DNA from: Streblospio benedicti
Lineage: Eukaryota; Annelida; Polychaeta; Spionida; Spionidae
Length of the DNA stretch: 64,000 bases
Reading direction: 5' to 3'
Assembly (NCBI GenBank): GCA_019095985.1
Contig: CM032663.1
Location: forward strand, 21,566,458-21,630,457
Positions 1 through 11,729 of the stretch are shown one piece after another. A program made the position numbers and the translations under genes. The notes under the pieces are model-generated. The model was not told the origin of the DNA, did not search any database, and worked only from the letters and a program-made list of their open reading frames with translations. Position 1 is the stretch's first letter. Each line of letters opens with the position of its first letter.

Positions 1-1803
1 ACACCACCAAAAATAAAATTTTAAATTAATTTCAAACTGAATTACAACTTGAAATTCGTGGGACTCGTACTATAATCAATGAATTTCGGTGTAGTATCTG
101 CCAAAAGTTTCTACGTCCGATTTGAAAGGGCTGCTCTGATTGGAAGCCATTTGCATCTTTCAACTAATAACAGACCTCACAACAACGTTCATGTTTTTAA
201 ATAATTACGCATCGATACAAAAGATCATTTTAGTTGAAAACTATATGGAATTATTGGTGATTGTTATACCGAAGTCAAGGTATTTTGTTTGATACTAAAT
301 GATCAGTTTAAGGTTACTAAAAAAATCTTTGAACTGAAAAGTTACTATAATTGGTGAAAATTTTGCCACATATATCAGTCCATATATCACTTAAAAATAT
401 TTTAATGTTATGACTATAAACTATAGAAGTATGCGTTTCCAACCATACCAATCACAAAAAATTAGAAGGACTTTTTATGACTAAACTTTGGAATTCAAAA
501 TGAATATCGTATCCGCCATGAATTTGACAATGGCAATACGAATTTTAGTACCAGGGAAGATAGATATTGAATGATATTTCAGCTATAAGTCGTTCAATCA
601 TAATATACTTACCATGGAAATAATCTATGGAGATATGCGATTCTATCCATATATACAAGTCTAATTAATTGCTCAATCCAATTAGTTTATTTTGATCATC
701 ATTTAAGTACATAGCCACATTTGACAGTTGGGACTCAGTCGCATTATCGTGACGATCTTTGCAGAATATTGCAGCAAAAAGTATTTAGTAATTTGTGTTG
801 AAATAGTGAAAACAAGAACCAACAGGCAATTTTGTATAAATGACTTTATTTTTATATGAATTGATGCTATAGCAAACACAACACATTAGATTAAAAAAGT
901 GATCTTTGAATTAGGTGAATGCGCACAGTAACCGCGCAAGCTGGAAAATGTCCAGGTTTTTGTACATGCTGACAAGGAAAATACAAGGAATCACAACAGC
1001 CCAAAATTTGATGCTAAATTGGCCATATCTCTCTTATTATCCATCGGATTTTAAAAATCTTTTTTAAATTGTTTCTGTTATCATTTCCCATCACATAGTA
1101 TTTTTTTTATAATTTTTATATTCACATCCGATTAATTTTGAGAAAATTTCAATCTAAACACCCTATATTTTGATGTGGACAGCCTATCTGCTATAAATAG
1201 CTTTATAAGATACATGTACAGTGAACCAATTGAATTAAATCTTTTTCATGTAAAATTACTGGGTTTTGTTATATCGAAAAAAGGCTAATCTGATATATTT
1301 TAATTCATCAGCCTATCATTAAATTCTTATTTAATATCATTGATAGTACAACGAAGAATCTATATTAATCTATGGAATTTTGAAAGATGTAAAATCCAAA
1401 TAGATGTTTTGTACATATCGACTACCTGAGTTGCTCAGCATTTTTGACAGTGGTTACAGCAACATGTTGTTTGATGGGCGCTGCCATCTTAAAATAAGAG
1501 AAAAATTATTTAGATTTGCAAACGAAACAATATCTTTATATCATATAGTAAGAGATATTACTTTTTTATTGTTGCCAGCAGTCGCGTAAATCGGCTAATT
1601 TGTAATTACTATGATTTAATTTGTATAATATGGATATTTTATTATGATATGATGTTAACATGAGAGTATATATGCGAAATATAGATAATAAATCATTACG
1701 TTTTCAAAAGTTTTAGCTTCACCATTGAGGAATAAATTTCATTGAAGAGCATTTGGTGAAAATTTTGACATTTTCTCTATATTGTTGGAAAACCAAACAT
1801 TAG
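1..1803. other. AT-rich sequence without a recognisable gene
   Basis: I read both strands and saw no open frame resembling a known family. The only open frames are short and lack conserved motifs. There is scattered TA-rich sequence but no clear repeat structure. Confidence 0.6.
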
Positions 1804-1898
1804 ATGTCTGCTCAAATCCAAACCTTGCAAAAGCAAGTGGAGCAGCTTAGGCAGGAAGCAAGCATTCAGCGCATTTCTGTCTCTCAAGCCATTGAGGA
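1804..1898 (+). CDS. Possible first coding exon of a G-protein gamma subunit (orphan exon)
   Basis: An ATG at 1804 opens a frame of 32 codons. Its start reads MSAQIQTLQKQVEQLRQEA and continues with an SIQRISVSQA stretch. Heterotrimeric G-protein gamma subunits begin with this kind of coiled-coil helix (K.VEQL..EA.I.RI.VS.A), which packs against G beta. The frame meets a TAG at 1900, but a GTAGGT at 1899 would serve as a donor after GA. ATTAG just before the ATG could be an acceptor. I could not find the remaining part (the NPF motif and CaaX box) before the next gene at 5.35 kb. It may therefore be one exon of a gene with distant exons, or a dead copy. Chance similarity is possible, since only about 30 residues are available. 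Confidence 0.4.
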
Positions 1899-2306
1899 GT
1901 AGGTATTTTTTCAGTAACCGTGAGATGCAAGTTTCCAAAATGGCGTGAGTCGCGCCTACCTTGTCATATTCCTTGAGAGCTTCATTAATGACATGTACCA
2001 GTAAATGTTGATATTCTCCTGTTTGTTGTTGCATGTACTTTAAGTGTGTTATTGAATGTGGAAAAGTGAGACCATGACCGTTTTACAGTATAGCTTGTTG
2101 GTCCCAGGGTCTTGTAAGAATTGGAATTTTTGTGGATTTCTTAGGTGAGGAATGATTTTGAGCGAAATTTTCTCGGTATATATTTCTAGAATCTTCCTCC
2201 AGTATCTGTAAAAGTTCCACCATGAATAAAGTTTAGTATTCACTTTATACTTGGTATAAAAGGCTCACACATCAGGATAATACCATAGACCGCTAATCGC
2301 ACAATT

Positions 2307-2722
2307 CAGCTATACACACTGTAGATTTATCAATCACACTATTCGGCCATGCACATAATTTGTGAATGTTACGTATGATGTAAAATTTAGTGGCTACTAC
2401 AGGGTCAGGATTAGCCACTCGTCTGCTCGTATTGACTAGTAAAAACTTGTGGAGGACGAGTTTTAGCAGCTTGTCCTTTGGACGAGTAGCAATTCTGGCC
2501 AATTTGGCATACAAATATAGAGCTTTGTGCAAGGAGGAGGAGTACATTTTTTTGCAGGACAGGTAGATGTTTGAGGGTTACTAGTCCTGCTGACAAGTAG
2601 CACTTTTCTACCTAATCCTGACCCTGCTACTACAATGGGGAGTTCACGACTTCATGTCATACGTAAAATTCACGGATTGTATTTATGGCCGAACAGTGCG
2701 ATTGGTGATCTATATACAGCTG
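2307..2722. repeat. Foldback repeat interrupted by a small transposon
   Basis: About 75 bp from 2307 (CAGCTATACACACTGTAG...) returns in inverted, diverged form up to 2722. Both arms share ATTCGGCCAT/GTTCGGCCAT and TACGTATGA. The two arms surround the 2400-2626 transposon exactly, so the small element was inserted into the centre of an older foldback. Related words (ATGGCCGAATTGT) recur at 3142-3168. Confidence 0.6.
2400..2626. mobile_element. Non-autonomous DNA transposon (MITE), family with TIR CAGGGTCAGGATTAG, copy A
   Basis: A 227-bp element with terminal inverted repeats CAGGGTCAGGATTAG / CTAATCCTGACCCTG. It is flanked by the direct repeat CTACTA at 2394-2399 and 2627-2632. The interior carries reverse-complement matches to the 20229-20461 copy, for example ACTAGTAAAAACTTGTGGAGGACGAG split by small changes. 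It has no coding capacity. The TIR resembles hAT-type ends, but the duplication is 6 bp, not the usual 8. Confidence 0.85.
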
Positions 2723-2787
2723 TTTAAAATATTACAACAATTACGTCATTTGTAGCTAGTCGCTTGTATTGTTAAAAATCTCTTACT

Positions 2788-3028
2788 ATTAACAATGAAA
2801 AATCATTACTTGAGCCAACACAAGAAATCACATTTTTAGGCTTTATAATAGACTCTGTCACAATCACTGTTAAACCTACGATAGATAAGTGCAATGAGCT
2901 AATAGTGCTATGCAAGAAACTATTACAGAAAGTAAACCCCACAATACTTGAAGTGGCTTCCACCCTGGGTAAAATAGTAGCGATGTTTCCAGGAGCACAA
3001 TACGGACAATTGCACTATAGAGAATAGA
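2788..3028 (+). mobile_element. Fossil fragment of a DIRS-type (tyrosine-recombinase) retroelement pol
   Basis: About 75 residues read as the end of a reverse transcriptase running into RNase H. Recognisable words are the EITFLGFIIDS block, followed by a conserved helix, and the FPGAQYGQLHYRE block. The pairing FLGF...S with a later FPG...G.LHYR is typical of DIRS-like elements. It is only a broken internal piece. Sequence related to the foldback at 2307-2722 lies on both sides, but I could not define element ends. Confidence 0.6.
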
Positions 3029-5308
3029 CAAAAAATATTTTCATTATTTGAACTGGGTGAAAGACGTGTATTCACAATCTTTATATTGTGAATAGTTAAC
3101 AGCGTGGTGAAATAAAAATGTTTATAACACAGCCGAATTGTGTGTATGGCCGAATTGTATGATTGGTATTAAAGATCTAAAGCTATATAAAAGGAAAAGG
3201 TGAAAAAATACTTGTATGATTTTTATCAAACTTTCATGTATGTCAGAAGATGTGTTCTTTAATTATGCTCACAAGATTTCATTTAAATACATTTCATACT
3301 AATTCTAATTTTTACAAGAACATGAATAGACCATTAATAACTTGTCAGTCATCTGTAATATTTTCAGACCACAGTTGCAGTCTGAATTTAGGGTTTATTT
3401 TCTTCAGTATCGAGTGTAGGTGGATGTAAAAAATACATATTGCATTATTTCATGCAGTTGCATTCAATACTGTTGGAGACAATTCCATTATTCAGACTAT
3501 GAATGCTTTTAGGATAATTAGTAGAGGAGTTAGCTGAAATAATGATTTTTAAGCATTGTATATATGCTTCCTCAATATTTTAAAGTATTAATTGCATGGG
3601 TTTTAATATGTATCATTGCCTCTTTATTTTTAATTCTCCAGCAACAACTGAAAACTTTTTAAGGTAGATACTGTACATGCACTGCCATTTCAATGCGTTT
3701 TTAGACCACTGTGTTAGTGATGTGTTGGGTTGAAAATGTGTCGGAATGATGCCACGCAACTAGGATGATTTAAGCAATTTCTCTATTTACTGTACATAAC
3801 AGGAAATGTTTTGGATCCAGAATGTTTGCACATCTTCCGACAGGTGCTTGTGTTTACATAACACTGAAATTGGTCAATAGATATAAACCCTATATGTTAA
3901 AATGCAACACAGAAATGTCAATGTAAAAATCAAATGCAAAACAAGTGGCTCAAATCATCTGTCTATGGGTCTCGTAACGTTAGAACACTATTCGAAATAT
4001 TTTGTTCACACATTAAAGTCTCAGTTGTTGCTTGAAGAGTTGTTTGAAATATTTTGTTCACACATTAAAGTCTCAGTTGTTGCTTGAAGAGTTGTAAGAC
4101 CCGGGTTGTAAGCAATGTTGACCCAAGCTTCATCAAAATGAACTAAATTTTGTAATGTCTGGGCAAATACATTTTTCAATGAAAGTGTGTTTTACATCTC
4201 ATTCTATCTTTGACAAAGAGTAATTCATCACACGTGTCACTACTCATTAGTTCATGGCTTTCCATGCAGATAACTCTCTGTGGTTGGAAGTAAGGTGCAA
4301 ATGTGTCAAAAGTTGCAAATCAGTATATTACTGCTGATGGGTAATTTTAGGCATTGAAAACTAATAGATGAAAAAATAAATTGACTTGCAAATTTGGTAA
4401 CAATTTTATCAAAACTTCTATGATGGCTCGTAATGTTAATCATGCACCTTTTAAAAAAGTAGGCATGTTACGTTTTTTGTAAGATGTTTGATTTTCAGTA
4501 CTAGCCATTGTTTTATGTATTTTAGGTATTGTATTGGCAAACAATTAATGTTGCGCTGTGCAATATTATTTGTTTCTCAATAAACACTTTTGCTGGTGCA
4601 CACCTATTAATAAGAATCCGTCCATTTTTATTTTTCCAGATACACGAGTTGGTATCACTTAAATGCTGAGTCAGTTTCATAGTCATTTAAAATAGATAAA
4701 TATCTAAATGCTTACATATTTTCAAAAGACGATACTTATAGGAAATCTGTATTTTCCTGTGGTAATATTAAAACTTGAAATGTGTAAGGTATGGTGAATG
4801 CAAAGGACATCCTCCTCTTTTGGTCAAATGTAATCAAAGATATTTTTTATTTTAAATGACATGCAGAAAGTAAGAAAATGTGATCCTTCTCATTGGGTAC
4901 ATGGTTTTCAGTGGACATCCATGTTGACCATCATGTTTGTACACTCAAAACCTTGTTAATCAAGCAATACAAATTTTCCTATATTTTTTTTCATAAATTT
5001 TAAATATTTTGTTTCAGGTAATTTTATAAGCTTAGAGTATTGTAAAGCTGATAAATCGGCAGTTAAATAAATTGTATCTGTAAGTTGCAGTTTAAAATTG
5101 TATTTAGAATTGTATTCATAAGTTACAGTTTAAAATTTCATAAGACTTAACTTTAACCCTATAATTTTCTCTACTACTATACATTTATATATAGATATTT
5201 TAAATATGCTTGAGTAAAAATTTATTGATATTTCTAAATGTGTAATTTATTTTAGATTAATGAACTTAAAATTTTATTTTAATAACTTCACGTCCCAATT
5301 AAGAATTA
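3029..5308. other. Intergenic sequence upstream of the dsRNA-binding gene, with a tandem duplication
   Basis: No coding frame is convincing here. A 52-bp unit beginning GAAATATTTTGTTCACACAT is present twice in tandem at 3994-4094. A segment at 3826-3885 (CATCTTCCGACAGGTGCTTG...) recurs inverted near 21300-21355, so it belongs to a dispersed repeat. The end of the stretch may hold 5' noncoding exons of the following gene, which I could not place. Confidence 0.5.
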
Positions 5309-5355
5309 TTTTTCTGTGAATTATAAAAGTATTTTCTTTATAATTCACAGAAAAA
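5309..5355 (+). promoter_or_regulatory. 19-bp perfect hairpin spanning the splice acceptor of the dsRNA-binding gene
   Basis: TTTTTCTGTGAATTATAAA at 5309-5327 pairs perfectly with TTTATAATTCACAGAAAAA at 5337-5355, leaving a 9-nt loop. The right arm contains the probable acceptor TTCACAG, which ends at 5350, 16 nt before the ATG. In the pre-mRNA the acceptor AG would be buried in the stem. The downstream gene encodes a dsRNA-binding protein. The structure is seen in the sequence; a regulatory role is inference. Confidence 0.5.
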
Positions 5356-6960
5356 AGAAACAAGACATGGAGCTTGGACTATCGAAGAGGACGTATGATG
5401 ACAATTGGATGGCTTTAGATGATGAAGAAGAAAGGCCATTTAAGAAACCCAAAGGACCACCCATTGCAAAAAATGCCATCATGATCTTACATGAACTGCA
5501 TCCTGATATCACTTATAAATTAGAGTTCCAATCAGGACCAGTTCACAGTCCAGTTTTTCAAATGTCTGTTGAGATAGAAGGCACAGGTATACAAAGGGGA
5601 AGCATCCAGCAAAAAGAAAGCAAAGCTTGCTACTGCTGAAACTGCTCTTAAAGCATTGTCAGAAGCAAAGCCTAAATATGCCCATGCAGTGCAGTCAGCA
5701 GAAGCAGAAAATGCAGAAGCACTTCCACCACCAAAGCCACAGAAATCTTCAGCACCCATCCTGTTTGAGGGCCAACATCCGATTTCTCGATTGAATGAAC
5801 TATGGACTGGATGTGAATATGTTTATGATGAACCAACTGGGGAACTTTCTGATCCCAGTACTGTGTTTGCTTGTGCAGTAGTTGTAAATGGACAAGAATT
5901 TAAAGGCATGTCTAAAAACAAAAAACAAGCAAAGGTTTTGGCTGCCCTAAATGCTCTGCAAACACTGACCCGAGTAGGAGAAGTGAAACGGCGTATCCAA
6001 GAATTGAAAAATAGAAAGAGTGAACGATTTGAAAAAATAAAACAGTATATTCCAGGGTATGAGGAACCCGAACCTGGTCAAAAACCAACATTCTCAAAGA
6101 AGCCAAAAGGACCAGCACCTGAGAAGGGTGTTCCCATGCAGAAGAATGCATTGATGAAATTGAACGAACTAGAAAGGGGAGTCCAATACAACCTGATTCA
6201 AGAACCGCCACCAGGTCAACTTGGAGGGATTTTTATTTACTCCGCCGAATCCATGGGTCAAACTTTTACTGGTGAAGGCACAAGCAAAAAACTTGCAAAG
6301 TTACGCTGTGCTGAAAGTGTTCTGAAAGGTACAGGAAGGTGGACTGATGAAGACTTTGCCATCCACAAAGCAAACATGCAAAATAGATTACAACCTGTTG
6401 CATTTACAAAAGCAAGTACAGGCCTTCATATGGAAGGTCCCGAAGTTTCAGACTTCTCTGGAGGTTTTAATGGAAACTCTGGACCAAGTAGGCCTAACTT
6501 CAAATTTCGAGGACGAGGTGGAAGAGGTGGTGATCGAGGTGGAAGAGGAGGAAGAGGAAGAGGAGGCTTTGACCGAGGTGGAGGAAGAGGAGGTGACCGA
6601 GGTGGAAGAGGCAGGGGTGGTCCACGAGGGGGCGCTGGCTTTGGAGAAGGTGGACGTGGTTTTGGTGGAAGGGGTGCGCGCGGAGGAGGAGGATTCAGAG
6701 GAGGCTCCAATGTGGGTGGATTTGGGGGAGGTGGAATGGACAGTTTTGCACCGCCTGTACCAGACACATGGGGTAGTGATGATGGCAGCTGGGGAGGTGG
6801 TTATGATGGTTATGACACGTCTGCTGGTGGAGTCACTGGCTACGGCGATATGGCAACAGACTATAGTAGTACAGGATATGGAAGTGAATCAGTAGATTAC
6901 AGTGATCCGTATGGAGGTGGCTATGGTGGTGGTGGTGGTGGTGGCGGCTGGGGTTATTAA
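5351..6960 (+). CDS. Three-dsRBD protein with RGG tail, ILF3/ADARB-like (one frame break)
   Basis: The ATG at 5367 (MELGLSKRTY) starts a protein ending in GGGWGY at 6960. It has three double-stranded-RNA-binding domains at about residues 34-99, 137-200 and 258-322. Each begins KNA..LNEL-like and ends with the SKK..AK helix that contacts RNA. An Arg-Gly-rich tail follows (about 376-450), then a Gly/Tyr end. Domain 1 (SGPVHSPVFQMSVEIEG) is close to ILF3 and ADAR2. Unlike ILF3 there is no DZF domain, and unlike ADAR no deaminase. The frame shifts by one base near 5580-5584: the upstream frame reads VEIEG and the downstream frame QVYKGEASSKKKAK, which fits one extra base. Without it the protein would be 530 aa. 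No introns interrupt the three domains. It could be an assembly error, a recent lesion or a processed copy; the good acceptor at 5350 argues for a real gene. Likely a nuclear/cytoplasmic RNA-binding factor. Confidence 0.85.
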
Positions 6961-9900
6961 AGTGACTATCAATCTTTTTGTTCGGACTTGCTGCATTCTT
7001 CAATGGAATATTGAGACAATTTGGGAAAAAACAGTGGTTTGATAATTGTGACTATTACAATGTTCAATTATTGATAAGTGGTAATTTTTCCTATTTGTAA
7101 AATCATTGGCAATATTTTTATTCTTACTGGGGAAGAAATGAAGCTTTGATTTTTAATGTATTTTGATGTTGTTAACTAGTGTTGAAATTATTTTATAAGA
7201 TTACGTATTGTTTTTATTGTGACCAAGTTGAACTTTTGATTCAATGTTTTTCAATATTTTGTGTCGACTACTTTATGTACTAGTTGTACATAAAACATAT
7301 AGTTCTACTCATTCGTGAAGAAAAACTTAATAGGGAAATGTGTGTGCACCTGCATTTGCTTATCATTTATAACATCTTGGTAAATGATAAGTAGTTACTA
7401 TATTTGATATTCACATACCAAAATACTGATGCATTTCGGTGTTTGAATATGAAATATATGGTATCAGGTTAAGCTTAAATTAAGTAGGCAATTCACTGAA
7501 ATGATAACAAGAATAGAAAAATTGTCATTAAAATAAGGCTTAAAGTTTGAACTACTTCAAAATAAATAGAATTGTATTTTTGTTATTTGTACGTAATTGT
7601 TTAACACTGGTATCTGTATATGAAAGGAATGCATATATACTTAGAAATCAAAGAGGCTCCTCATTCATCCTAAGCAATGCATATTCAAGTCCTCTGCTAC
7701 TCTGGTGTATTTGGATGAACTTTGGTCCAGTTTTTCATGGATGTGTTGACATTGTTCAGTGGGATGATTATGCTGCATTTGCGTGTTCTTCCGACCTCGT
7801 AAAGATACAAGCTTCCCATGTGGGAAATTGGTATTTCCCAGTAGGAAAGTCAGTTCTCTAAAAAAAAGCTCCGCTGGCAAATAGAAGTGGGAGTGCCCGT
7901 TTGGGGTGAATTTACCATATGGGAAGCTCGTGTTTTCGAGTTTGGAAATAGAACGCAAACGCACCATTACTAGCAAATATCCAGATGGCAGTCATGTTTG
8001 CGTACTCCAATCATCATTGTAGGAAGCTTATCACTGTCCAAGGCTATGCATGCATCTAAGTATATATATGTTTCTTATGTATGTGCATTTACTGTTATAT
8101 CCTTGATATAAAATAATATGGGGAAATAATATGTGCAGAACATTGCAGGTAATTACTTTGATATATTATTAAATATTTTTCATATTTACTAATATATTCC
8201 TTTTGACATGATCAGTTGCACAAATTCATTGAGGCTTTAATTGAAAGTGAGACTTTTTATTGTTTGAAATCAATTTTATATTGCCTAAGATGACTTATTA
8301 TTTGTTGATGCCTTTTAGGATGATAACATTTACGAACCAACACCACGAAAAGGATGGATTGGTGGTTGGTGTTGCCCAATCAGAAAACCCATTTAGGGAC
8401 CAAAAGGGCTGCATTATTTTATAGGTATGTAAACAGTGGATACAGATTTGATATGAAACTTAATTTATTCGCAATGATCTTGCATACTATCTAGCAAGGT
8501 TTCGTCTGTTGTTTCAACTCCATCTCATGTACCATGGAAGATCATCCTCTTTTTTAAAGTCAGGATGTAAGCTATATTTATTGTTCTTAATCAAAGTCAG
8601 GATGAATTAAATAAAATAAATACATTCTGTATACGTGGACCTCTATTAAAATCAATGTCAATACCTACTTCGATGTACGTTAGTAGTTCGTTACTTTTGT
8701 TATCTGGTTGTATTAAATTTGAGTTTAGTTAGTACGGTCTTGAACTTTTACCCTACCTGCCAAGACACAAGTTCGAAATGTAGGCTAAATGATTTGTATA
8801 CATAAAACTTTTAGAGGATACAACAGAATAACATGAGTGACAAACTGCCAATGCATGTCCAAGTGCTGGCGCGGGCATCTATACATTATCTGTAGGATAT
8901 TTTGCTGAAAATATGTCCAATGATAAATATTGTTTACATTGTAGCTAAAATAAAGTAAGGCGGCAGTAACTTAATTAGTTGGCTGAGGAAAAAATTGAAG
9001 CTAAAAAATTTCGTCGGCAGGGGTAAATAATAAAAAAACATGTTTCATTTCTCAACGATACGGAAGGGGCAAAAATAAAAAAAATATATTTACCTTTTCA
9101 AAAGAAAGGAGGGGGAGATAAAAAAAGCGACACTATTTGTATTTATATTTTCTGAAATAAAATATCCACCACATAAACCAAAAATTTACTTCACTGACTG
9201 ACACACACACGCACACACGCACACACACAGCAGAATGCAGTTATCATCCCAGGTTTTGGAGCATACATGTGCATAAATACTAATACATTGTGTAAATACT
9301 TTATATGGTTACTGGTTGGATAAGCCCTTCTGACTAGTTGATGTGGCTAATAAATTATAAGTGGTTTAGCTTCATTGTTCCCATCAATTGTTCTCCTAAG
9401 GCTTATCATTCCTATTTAAATGACCTTTCAAAAAGAAAACATTAATTAGTGGATATATCAATTAAATATAAATGACCTTTCAAAAAGCAACCATTAATTA
9501 GTGGATACATCAATTAAATAACACAATTGCCACAAATAGTCTAACTAACATGAATGAAAAGTCATAAGTACATGAAGTATCATTGCGGTAGAGTCTATTA
9601 TTAGCTGCAGCTAGCTGTGGCTTTGCAGCTGATCCCGCGTCTATAAATAGCCTTGCTGCTGTGTGCTGCAGATTTTTCAATTATAAACTCGTTAGCAGTA
9701 CTACAGTTGGGGCATCCCGGACTAGGAAATAAAAACAGCCACGGTCTTGAATGGTCGGCGCCGGCTATAAAAACATTGCTATTGATCCCAATTTATTCAT
9801 CTACCGGGAGCCTTGTTATTTATTATTGCTATTAATGAATAATGCTATGGGTTAATTACTAACAACATGCAGTGCAACTTAGCGGGTAGCCCATTATTCA

Positions 9901-10176
9901 TTTTCTACTTAAGATTTTAGTACATTTACTTCTATATACATATTTGTTTTTCGATAGTGAATCTAGTCTTGCTTTATATCAAAGCTTTGAAGTATTTTTT
10001 GTAGCAATACTACGTTTTTCATGGTAGGAAGTATTATTTATTTTAAACTATGCATTTAACATGAATCGAACTGTTGTTCAGGCAATCTGTGTGTTTTTGT
10101 CAAATCAATAAATTCTTAGAATGATATAAAAAATTGATAACAATTTAATTTGAAATATTCATGTTGGTGATAGATA
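6961..10176. other. 3' UTR of the dsRNA-binding gene and gene-poor sequence
   Basis: A candidate polyadenylation signal AATAAA lies at 7561-7566. The stretch holds a short CA-rich microsatellite at 9201-9229 and a 52-bp tandem duplication at 9417-9521 (unit contains TGACCTTTCAAAAAG). Around 9600-9900 lie TATAAATAGC- and GGCTATAAAAA-like sequences with no gene attached. An exon-like block at 8319-8424 is flanked by TTTTAG and GTATGT but has a stop-rich frame. I see no further coding sequence. Confidence 0.5.
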
Positions 10177-10542
10177 CTGTAAAACTGGAAAGATTTGCGC
10201 ATGATAAAATCTCCAGATTGCTTCAAATTTGAATGTCCACAGCAATTGAAAAGATGGGAGTATGATTCAATCACAAAAAAGGGCCCATGACAATTGATCA
10301 GCTTGTCATCTGCTATGTATTGCTGTAGACAAACGTGGTATGAGAAACAAGTACTTGCATTGTTATATGTCGAATGTTGTGTATCATGTTTCATCATTGT
10401 CTTAACTATCTGATCAATAACTTCTATTAAAATATATTATTGTGAAGTACTAGTTCATTGCTGATTTTATAAAGTTGCAAATTGAAAAAATAAGTTTTAT
10501 TAAACTCCAAAATTTAACGTGTGAAATTTTCTAGTTTTACAG
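10177..10542. mobile_element. MITE with TIR CTGTAAAACTRGAAA and TA target site
   Basis: The left end CTGTAAAACTGGAAAG at 10177 and the right end TTTTCTAGTTTTACAG at 10542 are inverted. Both are flanked by TA. It is 366 bp with no coding sequence. The TA duplication suggests mobilisation by a Tc1/mariner-type transposase. Another copy is at 11730-11921, with a partial one near 34792. Confidence 0.7.
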
Positions 10543-11729
10543 TAGGTGTTTTCACAAGAGTTCCATAATTGCATGTCTAATGAAAATGTATTTATAATTG
10601 TGTGTGTTTATCTAGTAAATGGAAGATAATCTGTAATTTGTGTTGATTTATTTTTTTTTAAGTTCAGACGTATTTTTTATGACCTATTTGAATGACTCCC
10701 TCTGTATGATTAATTATGGATGCACTTAACAGACTTGCATCTTATATTTTTCACTACTGCATCTACATTATAATATATTCATTATCTAGTTCGATTCCAT
10801 TCATGAATTTGATGATCAGAAAGTTTGCAGACGTACATGTACAATAACAAAGAATATAATCTTACAAAATTAGAGGAAATAGTAATCATTATCAGTCCTA
10901 GGAATTGATAGCTCATAATTTATCATATTGAGAAAAAATAAAATCACCAGCTTTCAGGCTAGGTTTTATTGTAAAAAATATGTCCATATTTTAATTATCT
11001 GCTTTACAAACACCTATAATAATTATGTTATTACGTTATTGTTCTGTAACCATACAAGTCAATGGTGCCAATGTAAGAATGGCAGTGCCTCCAGCTTTAA
11101 TAGACACCTGTAACAAATGAAAGAACCACATTGCTATATATGATCAGAGTACATTATGTTTAGGTCGTTAATAATTGATGTATCTAACACCAAAATAAAT
11201 GAAGGCAGATACAATGCTTCCCTAGATAAATACATTCTAATTATTCTTATTAGATGATACCAATATTTGCAAAGTAATAGATCACACTTCTCAAATCTTT
11301 ATCACAGTATAAATAAATTGGAACCTCAGCACATCAAATTACTAGTACTGTATTTCCATGTTATGAAGCCTAAGCGTTCATTGTTTTCCAACCATGTTTA
11401 GCATAGGCGGTTATATGAGCATGTCTTAACAAAGGCATTTACATGAGGGAGGCTTTGACACAAAAAAGGAATTAACCTTACAGTTCCTAATACTGGTACC
11501 AAACATGTACACCATAAGTATTCCCAGCAATAATCGATATTTTAAGCTGTGTAGGCCAACCACTGCATAGCTAATCAATAAACAGTTCTCGTAATTTAAA
11601 AACCGTCACTTGAACAGTGTCCATGTGTTATTAATTCAAAGATATGTCTAACCGAGTGTCTCAGAGGCTACAATTTGGGCAAAGGCTACAAAACGTGGAA
11701 ATACGGTAATTCATATTTGCACTTTAATA
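10543..11729. other. Intergenic, no gene seen
   Basis: AT-rich sequence between two copies of the same MITE family. No conserved coding or RNA motif is visible on either strand. Confidence 0.5.

Noticed and set aside
6426-6767. 113-codon proline-rich open frame on the minus strand
   Set aside because: It is the complement of the Gly/Arg-rich tail of the dsRNA-binding gene; prolines reflect GGN codons read backwards.
6347-6895. 182-codon Glu/Val-rich frame on the plus strand
   Set aside because: A frame-shifted reading of the same RGG repeat; composition explains its openness.
8319-8424. Exon-like block between TTTTAG and GTATGT
   Set aside because: The best frame ends in a stop after 22 codons with no family similarity; it could be a noncoding exon, but there is no support.
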